Assembly: GCF_900496995.4 (NCBI RefSeq)
Contig: NC_044009.1
Location: forward strand, 46,213,505-46,277,504
From: Aquila chrysaetos chrysaetos
Taxonomy: Eukaryota > Chordata > Aves > Accipitriformes > Accipitridae
DNA: 64,000 nt
Direction of reading: 5' to 3'
Numbering within the stretch: position 1 is the stretch's first letter; each line of letters begins with the position of its first letter. A model generated the notes under the pieces. The model was not told the origin of the DNA. It worked only from the letters and a program-made list of their open reading frames with translations, and made no database searches. Below, one piece after another: positions 50,801 through 58,104 of this stretch. Made by a program: the position numbers and the translations under genes.

Positions 50801-53100
50801 CCTTCTCCTTTAGTTAGAAATCTATTTTCTCATATAAAGCTAGTATGTTTATTGAGAAGGGGGGAAGGGGGGCGGTATATGGCATACATTTGTTTTTCAT
50901 ATTTGAAGAAAGTATCTTGGTATCAGATTAATTATTATAAATAATGTATTTAGCTGCTTAGAAGTACACACATCCAAATGTATTTTGTTTAATCTACACT
51001 CAGAACTTGATTTAGTAGACAGCAGGGTATAAATTCTCCTATTCTAATCTTATGGCAAGACTTCTTTAATAAATTGTAACACAACAATACAGGACAGAAC
51101 AATAGAATATCTTCTGTTTGGATTCTGTGCAAGGTTTTGTATAGGTTCTTTCAGAGACTCTCGGGTGACATCTACTGGAGGTAAAAAAATAAAAATAAAG
51201 CATTTGACAAATAAGAAAAACACATCATTTCATAAAATAACTGAATTATGTTTTCTTCATCCTATTTCAGTATTGGTAACTGAGTTCAAATATTATAACA
51301 AGTGCCCCAAATTCACGGGCTTGACTTCAAATTCATGAGACATTTAAAAACATATATTTTTAATGAAAACTGTGGTTTTCAAATATTCATGTCTCCAGGA
51401 GAGGAAGCTTAAAGGAAAACAGACTTTTGATAAAATCAAGAGAGTTGGCAGTATGCACTCTCCAAGGCAGATAAAATGGGGAAATATCATTCCAGTGTGA
51501 AAATGAACCTAACAAAGTGGACCTATTGAGGATCTGCCTATTTCTTTTCATGTCTGGTAACAGGAATGATGCATACAGATTTTTATTGAATTTTCTTTTC
51601 ACTGACTTGCTTTCAGAAACAAATCATATCATGTCACTCATTCTCAGATACATGTTTCAAATGTACAGCTAATATCCAATCCCAGTTAAAGACAATGACA
51701 TTTTAAAAAAATTATAGACTTGCAAAAATATATGAAATTTTGTAAATGAGATTTTGTTTTTGTTATCTGAAGCTGAATACTAGTTAAATTAAATTAAAGA
51801 AAATACTTTTTTAAAAATTAAATGTTTGTAGTAATTCTACATGGTACCATGCTTTAAGTATTATCACATTGCAATTATTACAGCTTTTAAAGTGTCACAC
51901 AAAAGATAATATTGATTGCTTTGTATTTTTTATTACACATTCTTCTCACACATATATAATTTCAAGTTTTTGTGTGTCTCTGTGAGTGTATGTAGTCAAG
52001 AATTTCAAATTCAAGAATCCAAATCCAAGCATCTTTTCTGAGTTTGGTGGACAACTTCCTGAAATTCTTAAAGAAATGTGTTGAAAACTCTCATACTCTT
52101 TTTGGACAGCACACAACACTGCAGAGCATGCAAAGAACATGAAGAAGAACCAAAAGTCAAGAAACTAAAGGAAGAATTATGTGTACCCTTTATTGCCCAC
52201 TTAATTATGGCAACACTTAACCAAGATTAATCATTGCATTTTAGGCAAATTACTTGCAGAAGCAGTACAAGTAGTGTAGGGGAACAATAGCTGCCTTTTT
52301 GTTACATTTCAAACCAGCACCACAGTACAGAAAATCAATCTGAGTAGGAAATTACCATTTGTGTTGTATTCACCTGAGCACTATACACTCATCCCCATGG
52401 GCCTGGGATTTGCATTTTGAACTTTCTGCATATCAGAATAAAAATACACCAAACACAAAACCAATAAATAACCTGTACTTTTTTCAAACTTAAATTCGCC
52501 CAATAAACTCGAGTCATTGTTTTCAAGTTTGGTTTTTTTCCTAATGAAAGTTGGAACCCAAAGATTATCTTCGTATTCACTTTTGTAATTAATCAGTCCA
52601 ATATATACATATAATTTCCTGTGGTTTATTTTAAATTCCAGAAAGCACATGCAGCTATATTGTTTAATGTTACTACAAAATGTACAACATGCTTTTTACT
52701 ACCAGGACAAAGTTATTTTGGGGACAGATTACCCTTTTCCACTTGGGGAACTGGAACCTGGAAAATTGATTGATTCAATGGAAGATTTTGACAGTAAACT
52801 GAAGGTATGATCTTTATATTGGGGGGGTAGGGGGGGGGCGGTGTCCCTCCTTCTTAAGCCTCCCGTTTTAGACCAGAGATAAAACACTGAAAAATCAGTG
52901 TAGTACACCGATTTCTGTAGACTGGAAGAGGCCCTTTAGTCTCTTTGTAGTGGTTCATTTTAAAGCACAAGTAAAAGCATTTGAGTAAAATACGAGTTAA
53001 GCACACGCAAACATATATATGTGTTTTGTTTTTACAGGATAAACTCAAGGCTGGAAATGCTCTGGAATTTTTGGGTCTTAGCAGAAAACAATTTGAATAA
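29745..53100 (+). CDS. ACMSD: ACMSD, aminocarboxymuconate semialdehyde decarboxylase (complete, ten coding exons)
   Basis: ACMSD decarboxylates 2-amino-3-carboxymuconate 6-semialdehyde to 2-aminomuconate 6-semialdehyde in the cytosol, diverting tryptophan carbon from quinolinate and NAD toward full oxidation. Coding exons: 29745-29801, 32892-32936, 38219-38315, 41774-41823, 43092-43328, 45601-45694, 47249-47344, 47803-47975, 52706-52804, 53038-53100. Together they make 1011 bases: 336 residues plus stop, the same length as the human enzyme, with every splice phase consistent and GT-AG at every intron. The fold is an amidohydrolase-type barrel. Metal ligands His6 and His8 (HSH), His174 (VHPWD) and Asp291 (GTDYPFP) are present, as are His224 (AHGGG) and substrate-contacting Arg47. 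No frameshift or premature stop was seen. Human gene order is conserved. Confidence 0.97.
29802..32891 (+). other. ACMSD: ACMSD intron 1
   Basis: About 3.1 kb of AT-rich intron. A T-rich stretch precedes GATATTTG near 29930. The segments near 30225-30270 and 32700-32800 (CCAATGGGGCTACTCATAAG) resemble an old repeat often seen in reptile and bird DNA, but I cannot assign a family. No extra exon is recognised. Confidence 0.75.
32892..32936 (+). CDS. ACMSD: ACMSD coding exon 2 (45-nt microexon-like)
   Basis: 45 bases, residues 20-34 ([15 protein letters not shown]), phase 0 at both ends. The acceptor TTTCTTTCACAG is strong. The donor GTTTGG keeps GT and +5 G but lacks the usual purine at +3 and A at +4. 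Skipping would remove 15 residues in frame. Confidence 0.95.
34031..34059. repeat. Short inverted repeat (GTCACAGGA/TCCTGTGAC)
   Basis: Perfect 9-base outer arms at 34031-34039 and 34051-34059. A second pairing, GGAAGC (34037-34042) with GCTTCC (34045-34050), lies inside. It sits within ACMSD intron 2. Function is unknown. Confidence 0.6.
35676..35750 (+). repeat. Purine simple repeat, (GGAAA/GAAAA)n
   Basis: About 75 bases consisting only of A and G, in units of GGAAA, GAAAA and longer A-rich variants. Located in ACMSD intron 2. Long polypurine tracts with mirror symmetry can form triplex DNA and are usually length-variable. Confidence 0.93.
38219..38315 (+). CDS. ACMSD: ACMSD coding exon 3
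   Basis: 97 bases: residues 35-66 and the first base of Gly67. The acceptor is ATTTCACAG and the donor GTATCT. It includes Arg47 within GKVFRVIQ and the conserved [10 protein letters not shown] segment. Arg47 is known from ACMSD structures to contact the substrate carboxylate. Confidence 0.96.
38316..41773 (+). other. ACMSD: ACMSD intron 3
   Basis: About 3.5 kb of AT-rich intron. The one clear local structure is a 26-base tandem duplication at 40270-40321. No mobile element or extra exon is recognised. Confidence 0.75.
40270..40321 (+). repeat. 26-bp tandem duplication
   Basis: Two adjacent 26-base copies starting CTCAATAAAACAAGCTGT, at 40270-40295 and 40296-40321, differing at one base (C/A in position 19 of the unit). 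The near identity suggests a recent replication-slippage event in ACMSD intron 3. Confidence 0.92.
41774..41823 (+). CDS. ACMSD: ACMSD coding exon 4 (50 nt)
   Basis: 50 bases completing Gly67 and encoding [16 protein letters not shown] (to Trp83). The acceptor is TTACTCAG and the donor GTATGT. Skipping it would shift the frame. It is too short to be found as an open reading frame and was located by the expected protein sequence and matching phase (G|GA). Confidence 0.95.
41824..43091 (+). other. ACMSD: ACMSD intron 4
   Basis: About 1.3 kb of AT-rich intron. No repeat, RNA gene or alternative exon is recognised. Minus-strand frames of up to 129 codons at 41770-42159 overlap exon 4 antisense and are not supported as genes. 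Confidence 0.8.
43092..43328 (+). CDS. ACMSD: ACMSD coding exon 5
   Basis: 237 bases, residues 84-162, phase 0 at both ends. The acceptor is TCTTACCAG and the donor GTGAGT. It contains the conserved stretches [20 protein letters not shown] and [19 protein letters not shown], parts of the barrel. It is the longest coding exon of the gene. Confidence 0.97.
43329..45600 (+). other. ACMSD: ACMSD intron 5
   Basis: About 2.3 kb. It carries an antisense CR1 fragment at 44074-44520 and a run of 14 T at 45087-45100. The rest is unremarkable AT-rich intron. Confidence 0.8.
44074..44520 (-). mobile_element. CR1 LINE 3' fragment, minus orientation, in ACMSD intron 5
   Basis: The plus strand begins with CACAGAATCACAGCATGG and GAGGTTGGAAGGGACCTC, the reverse complement of the CR1 3' end, and continues through CTCTGGGCAACCTGTGCCAG. 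On the minus strand a frame at 44142-44405 encodes a CR1 C-terminal fragment (for example [19 protein letters not shown] and [19 protein letters not shown]). The 5' side reaches about 44520, with the AGCTGGGGCTGTTTAGCCCC block preserved. It belongs to a different CR1 subfamily from the 17.8-kb copy. Confidence 0.92.
45601..45694 (+). CDS. ACMSD: ACMSD coding exon 6
   Basis: 94 bases: residues 163-193 and the first base of Gly194. The acceptor is TTTTGCTGCAG and the donor GTGAGT. It holds the zinc ligand His174 in [14 protein letters not shown] and the aromatic KYWFPWL segment. Confidence 0.97.
45695..47248 (+). other. ACMSD: ACMSD intron 6
   Basis: About 1.55 kb. It contains a possible plus-strand MIR-like SINE at 46991-47130 and, near 46640-46760, an AGTTAGGCGCCTAAATGG stretch that looks like an old repeat of unknown family. 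No extra exon is recognised. Confidence 0.75.
46991..47130 (+). mobile_element. Possible ancient MIR-like SINE, plus orientation
   Basis: Blocks in the order expected for MIR: ATAGTGGTGTAGGA, GGGCTTAGAATTCAGAAGA, a TCCAGTCCTGTGTC block, then a diverged tail with AATAATGTGTAATG. MIR is a tRNA-derived SINE older than the amniote radiation. The copy is very diverged and the call is by eye. Confidence 0.35.
47249..47344 (+). CDS. ACMSD: ACMSD coding exon 7
   Basis: 96 bases from Gly194 (completed) to the first base of Gly226. The acceptor is TTGTTCTTAG and the donor GTAAGT. It encodes [16 protein letters not shown], then KVCFAHGG with His224, the catalytic histidine of the family. Confidence 0.97.
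47345..47802 (+). other. ACMSD: ACMSD intron 7
   Basis: The second-shortest ACMSD intron, 458 bases. Purine-rich between about 47540 and 47680. No feature beyond the splice sites is recognised. Confidence 0.85.
47803..47975 (+). CDS. ACMSD: ACMSD coding exon 8
   Basis: 173 bases, Gly226 to Glu283. The acceptor is TTCTTCTTGCAG and the donor GTGAGT. It encodes [20 protein letters not shown] and [14 protein letters not shown]. The conserved arginines of this segment lie near the dimer interface and active site in known structures. Confidence 0.97.
47976..52705 (+). other. ACMSD: ACMSD intron 8
   Basis: About 4.7 kb. It contains an ancient MIR-type fragment at 50455-50552 and an (AT)n stretch near 50668-50681. 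No extra exon is recognised. Confidence 0.8.
50455..50552 (-). mobile_element. Ancient MIR-type SINE fragment, minus orientation
   Basis: The plus strand reads CCCATTTTATAGATGGG, then ACTGAAGCTCAGAGAGTAAA, and after a gap CACTAGTAGCAGAGCA. This is the reverse complement of the conserved MIR core, in the right order and at nearly the right spacing. The region lies in ACMSD intron 8. MIR copies are rare and highly decayed in birds. Confidence 0.75.
52706..52804 (+). CDS. ACMSD: ACMSD coding exon 9
   Basis: 99 bases, residues 284-316, phase 0 at both ends. The acceptor is TTTACTACCAG and the donor GTATGA, followed by two G runs (52821-52827 and 52831-52839). It holds the zinc ligand Asp291 in [20 protein letters not shown]. 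Confidence 0.97.
52805..53037 (+). other. ACMSD: ACMSD intron 9
   Basis: 233 bases, the shortest intron of the gene. It starts with GTATGA and soon runs into 7 G and 9 G separated by TA and a single-base gap pattern (52821-52839). Confidence 0.9.
53038..53100 (+). CDS. ACMSD: ACMSD coding exon 10 and stop
   Basis: 63 bases encoding [20 protein letters not shown], then TAA at 53098-53100. The acceptor is TTTGTTTTTACAG. The C-terminus is nearly identical to the mammalian one. Confidence 0.97.
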   Translation, partial: DKLKAGNALEFLGLSRKQFE

Positions 53101-53189
53101 TTATGAAGATATTAAAGAGACCAAACTTCAGAAATAACGCTGAATCCTTAGGGATACTTCTATTTGCATGTGTAATTATGAAGATGAAA

Positions 53190-53195
53190 AATAAA
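53190..53195 (+). terminator. ACMSD: ACMSD polyadenylation signal, proximal
   Basis: AATAAA 90 bases after the stop codon, followed within 30 bases by a T-rich stretch (TCTACTGTTATTTCC). The closest canonical signal. Confidence 0.6.
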
Positions 53196-53794
53196 TTTGA
53201 CAAGTATATTACAGTCTACTGTTATTTCCAAAACAAAAGCAAGAGTACTGGAAATTAGTATGCACAGGTATTTCTGTCCATTTGAGGATTTAGGTTGTCT
53301 TTAAAGAATTCTGAAATCCCTGCTTTCCTAAAAAAGGAAAGATTTCATCTTTTGCATTTGTAATAAGAATCTCTGAATGATAATCAAAGTAATTTTATTA
53401 GGACTTGATTCCCAGGAAGAAAGAACTGAGAAGATTGTGACTTTTATCCATTACATTTCAGTCTTTGTTATGCCCAGTATACAGAATTTAAAAGAATCTT
53501 AAAACAGAATTTCAACAGAATTTTGTTGATGCCCAATAAAAGGCAACATTTGCCTTTATCCACTGACTGAAATTGCAGCATACCACACTTCAGGTCAGCA
53601 CTGCAAGGATATGCACTGACGCTCTGCAAATGTTGTGATAGGATGAAAAAGGTCTATGTGGGGACTTGTACTTTTTAGCTGCCTCCTACACCACTGGCAA
53701 TTTATTCATCAGAAACAATTTGAGCAATATGGTTGTAGGTGCAGAAATAATGTATTTGTGTGGGTATTACTTTGTGCATCAGTGTCACTGTCAA

Positions 53795-53800
53795 AATAAA
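53795..53800 (+). terminator. ACMSD: ACMSD polyadenylation signal, distal
   Basis: AATAAA followed by GT-rich sequence (AGTGTTTAG, CACTGTGGTTT), the arrangement expected downstream of a cleavage site. An intermediate AATAAA lies at 53535-53540. Confidence 0.5.
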
Positions 53801-53820
53801 TACTAGTGTTTAGCAACACT

Positions 53821-56800
53821 GTGGTTTAACGTTCTATTTCTTGAAAAAGCCTTCCTGAAAGTAAGGTTGGCTACTTAAATGTTGAAATGTTAATGCTCTA
53901 TCTAGTTTGAGTCCTGGTACAGGAACGGAAAGATGGCTTACTTTATAGACTATCGATTGAAATGGGTTTTCATGATTATCCGGTGGGTGCATAGGCACCC
54001 TCCTCCTGAGAGGATTTTATATGAGTCAGAAAAATGCTGATGAGCACTTACAGTCTCCATTCTCATGGGATCGTTTGCTGGCTACGTGTTCTTCTGTTTA
54101 GTCTTAGAACACTCCAGGAAAAAAATAGTATTAGACAGAATTTGGTTTTGTAGCTGTGTCCGTAACTGTCCTTATGTCACAGGCTGAACCTGAAGGATGT
54201 TGAACATCAGCAGTTCCTGCTGATACCAGCCTCTGTTGGACTACAAAGAAGGCTTTGTCCTTCTTTACAGTGTCAAAAAAAACCCAAAAGAAAACAAAAA
54301 GTCATTTGTGCAGGTTAATTATATGTTTTCCTAGCTATTGTATTTGGATCTTTACTATATTGCTTCTCCAAATATATTCTGTAAAAGACTACTGGACATC
54401 AGAAGCTGAAGTAGACAGCAGCTCACAGGTTTAGGCCCTGGGAATATCAGGTTTTCACGTAAGAGGAAAAGAGGACCTAGATAAAATAGCTTTAACAATA
54501 TTTATTGTCCTCAGGTTTGCAAGACTTCTGTTGACCTTTTCTATTTCAATACCTACATGCAAGCATTTAGCTACTTAAATGTACGAATTTTCAACCAGAT
54601 TGTTTTAATTAAATTTCAAAGTAGAAGGCAACTTCATTCTCATATAATATTCTATTCTTTCAGCATATTTGATTTTCACAGATGTTTAAATGGATTTAAA
54701 AGGAAAATACATTGTGATTCCTCCAATACATTTTAATTGGATTAATCCTTCAATTTTTGTTATGAATGAAACCAGTTAAGTTAGTGAGAATGCAATGTTA
54801 CATCTTTGAGGACCAAGGTCTGGAACATCTCCAATAGCAAGAACAGTATTTAATTGCCTTAACCTGTGACTGAATGGGTGATTGCAGCACTCTGCATGGC
54901 AATTAATTAATGTGCATACCCTGCATAAATCATATTCATTATGCACTGTCATTATTTAATGATATTCTACTTATTCTCGATGTGTTAAGAGTTTTAAGAC
55001 AGGGATATATATAATCTTCCCTACATTTTCCTTTTCTTTCATTAACAAAGCTAATGTAAAATTCTAATCACAGTCAGATGAGAACATTCTTAATACTCTT
55101 CCACCAATTATTGAAGGAATGAAAAATGTACGTTGAACACCCAAACTCCATGAGTTGTACACAATGATTTAAACAATGAGGTAAAACATTGCACTTTAAG
55201 ATTGTTAAAGGCACAAAAATATGAAGGCAAAGATCAGGTCCTAATTACAACAGAAGTCTTTGTAGTTAAATTTCCTCTGCACTTGCAAAAATCTTAAAGA
55301 TGATTTACAATTGGGAAGATCAAGCAAGTAATTTATGTCTCTCCGTGCTGCCTTATACGTCTGTATATTTCATTAGTATTCTGTTGGTTACAGAATATAC
55401 ATATAGTTACAGAACTATAACTGCTTGTATAAAATTTGCACTGAAGTTGTAAAAGAACTAGTTGTAACGTAATTTTAAGTGAACAAAACCACTGTAGAGT
55501 GCTAGTGGCATATACTAAACATGTGAAGAACGCTTGGAGCTCTCATGTTGATCCATGATGATCAGAACTTTAAATAAAGACAAGTACCTTTTCGTACCCT
55601 TTGAACCCTGAATCCATAGTCTCAAGCTACTGCTGAAAATCAGTAACTGAATACGGAGTGCCCAGTGAGAACTAGCTGCACACTGCATTATAGCAGGTGT
55701 TAAAATAGATTTAAATGGAGTTGCTGAATAGACTGTGCTTGAGATGTAAGGAAATTTAGGAGGGCTATGCATTTTCCTGAAGGGAAGACAGAAGGCTGCA
55801 TTTCCTTACCCCAAAGCAGTAAGAGACACAAGTTTGGATGTTTCATTCCAGCACTTTACTATGTAGGCACCTGGGAATGAGTTTGAGGCTTAATGATAGC
55901 CACGTAAGAGTCACTTTTGGTAGCATATTATTACTTAAGGGTGAAATAGGAACGGACAAAAAGTTTAGAAAGCAGTCTTAATTCTTAAAGGTAGCTGAAG
56001 TGTAACATGGGAGAGGTTCGGACAAGTTCCTGTTCGATACAATGTCAGCATACGCATCTTCTCCACCTACTGCAGAATAATTGACTTGCTGGAGCTATTA
56101 ATCTGGAAGGACACAACGTATCGCTGGACAGCTTTAATTCTGCCTTTTTGGCATGGAATTCCTGAGAAATACTACCTGTCAAAGTTAGTTATTGCTTATA
56201 TAGGTGTGATTATCATATACACCATACACTTGAGATGCAGGAATCACTGTGCGATTCCTAAGTGTTCCTGCCACTAAAGAGCGGAACGCCTTGCCTAGAT
56301 GTTTGCAACTAACAGTACCAGGAAGAAAATTACAGGCATAGCATGCCTTTCACAATCCTGACATTTTTCTTGCAGAATGAGTGACTTCAAATATATTAAA
56401 GACCTTTCCATCTTTCCTCCGGAGCCTCCATTCCCAGTTCTTTACTCTTTCCAACACAACAATCAATTAGCATTTCCACACATTTTAGCCCTTAAAACAG
56501 ATGTTCTTTTATTCTGGTGCTCCCATTCAACTTATTTCAAATCTGCAAGAATGAGAAAGGCAGCCGAGTGCGGGAGGACCGTGCCTTCTGGGTAGCACAT
56601 GGCACATCGGTGACGTGAGGCCCCCTCACAGCTAAGCTCCGCAGGCCTGGCTCTAGCTTGTCATCCCAACTCGGTTGCTATCCCCTACACATAATACTTA
56701 AGGCTCACTCTTTTGGGAGTAGAGCTTAAATCTTCACTGAAAGCCTGAGAGTTAACGGATGTCACGCAACCAGCAGCATTCAAGCTAGGAGGTTAAGACG

Positions 56801-57170
56801 CTCTCAGTTTTAAGGAGGAAGGGGGTGCTAAATCCTAAGAACCATTGGCCAGTTTCAGAACTAGATCATGCATCATAGCCTGCATCTTCAGGAGGGGTAA
56901 CTCTTTTCTCTGTCAAAGCTCCTTAAGTTAAAGTTATCCTTTCCCACCCCAGCTGCATACTCCCATCTGCATGCAGCAGCTTCTGCCCCCTTGTTCGTGC
57001 TGCTATGCACTATGCACTATGCGCGAGGCAATAAATGGGATCACTTGAACTAACTGAGGTTGAAACGATCTACGAGTCTTTACTGAAACAAGGAAGTTTT
57101 GAGAGAGATAAGGCGCTATTTGTCTCAACCCGTCAATCTTCTCAACTGAACATTAACAGTCCACGAAGAC
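53821..57170. other. Intergenic DNA between ACMSD and CCNT2
   Basis: About 3.3 kb. AT-rich to about 56500, then rising in GC toward the CCNT2 island. I recognise no gene, RNA or transposon. A short triplication of CTATGCA units occurs near 57002-57021. Confidence 0.7.
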
Positions 57171-57711
57171 AGGACTACAACCGGAGACAGCACCGCAGAG
57201 GATGGCCGGAGCTGTTCCCCACACCTGCTCCAGTTCTGGAAAAAGCCGCTACAGAGAGCTGGGACAGGGCCACAAAACCGTGACTTGCCGGCCGCTCCCT
57301 CTTCCGAAGAGATCCTGGGTTCTACCCTTTCAAAAAACCACGCAAACGTTCCGCGTCCCTAAACCAAACCGCTCGCTTGTTACTACTGAATTACCAGACT
57401 GCAACAGGCAACCCGGCTCAAGACGAGCCGCGGGAGAAGCCGGCGAGGTTTCAAACCTCAGGAGGAGCGAGCGGCTGCGCACCCGCACCCCCCCGCGGGG
57501 CGGCTGCTCTCTAGAGGCCGGTCACGGGGCAGCCGCAACCCGCTATCTGAGAGACTCTCAGAAAAAAAAAACAACAAACAAACAAACAAAAAAAAAACCC
57601 AAACCCCTCGGTTTGCCCGTTATTTTTCCGAAGCGCGGCGTTTACTGACAGCTTCTCCCCTTACCAAACCCAGCCTAGGCGGGAAACCGCTCCTCTGAGG
57701 AGAAAGGGGGC

Positions 57712-57726
57712 GGGGGGGGGGGGGGG
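57712..57726 (+). repeat. Run of 15 G
   Basis: Uninterrupted G run in the CCNT2 promoter, about 100 bases upstream of the CCAAT box. Prone to length error. Confidence 0.9.
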
Positions 57727-57930
57727 CGGCGCGAGAGACGCCTCACACAACCCCGCCTGCGGCGCGCGACGGAAGGGCTTATCCACGCCCCGTCACCGGC
57801 CCGCCGCGCCGCAGCCAATCAGCGCCGGAGGCCAGCCAGTGAAGAGGGGCCGCGGAGGCCGCCGCTTCCGTATTCCAGAAGCCCCTCTAGGAGGCGGCGG
57901 CGGCGGCCGCGCATCCGCTGCTGCCCACGT

Positions 57931-57980
57931 CACGTGCCGCGGGAGCGATGGCCGCCCGCTGCCGCCCGGTGGGCCACGTG
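57931..57980 (+). promoter_or_regulatory. CCNT2: Paired E-boxes (CLEAR-like) in CCNT2 promoter
   Basis: Two CACGTG cores 44 bases apart, in contexts GTCACGTGCC and GCCACGTGAC, each a 9-of-10 match to GTCACGTGAC, the site bound by TFEB/MITF/USF factors. They lie about 125-175 bases upstream of the first ATG. Confidence 0.6.
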
Positions 57981-58088
57981 ACACACCCCCCCTCCCATCC
58001 CCGCGCGGGCGCTCTTGCTGCGCCGGCCGCGAGACTCTATGGTCGGGGGCACATAGGAGGGAGGCGGGCGGCGCGCCGGGCCGCCAGT

Positions 58089-58098
58089 TCTCGCGAGA
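58089..58098 (+). promoter_or_regulatory. CCNT2: TCTCGCGAGA promoter element
   Basis: A perfect 10-base palindrome. This element marks a class of CpG-island promoters of housekeeping genes and is bound by BANP in mammals. It usually lies close to the transcription start, and here is only 6 bases before the first ATG (58105). Confidence 0.7.
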
Positions 58099-58104
58099 GG
58101 CGCC

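Larger units (their letters stand above)
53101..53820 (+). other. ACMSD: ACMSD 3' UTR (putative)
   Basis: Sequence after the TAA, with three AATAAA signals at 53190-53195, 53535-53540 and 53795-53800. Alternative 3' ends about 100, 450 and 710 bases after the stop are therefore possible. Which is used cannot be decided from sequence. Confidence 0.6.

Noticed and set aside
53535-53540. Middle AATAAA in the ACMSD 3' region as a separate main poly(A) signal
   Set aside because: No clear GT-rich element follows it closely, so it is only mentioned within the 3' UTR entry.
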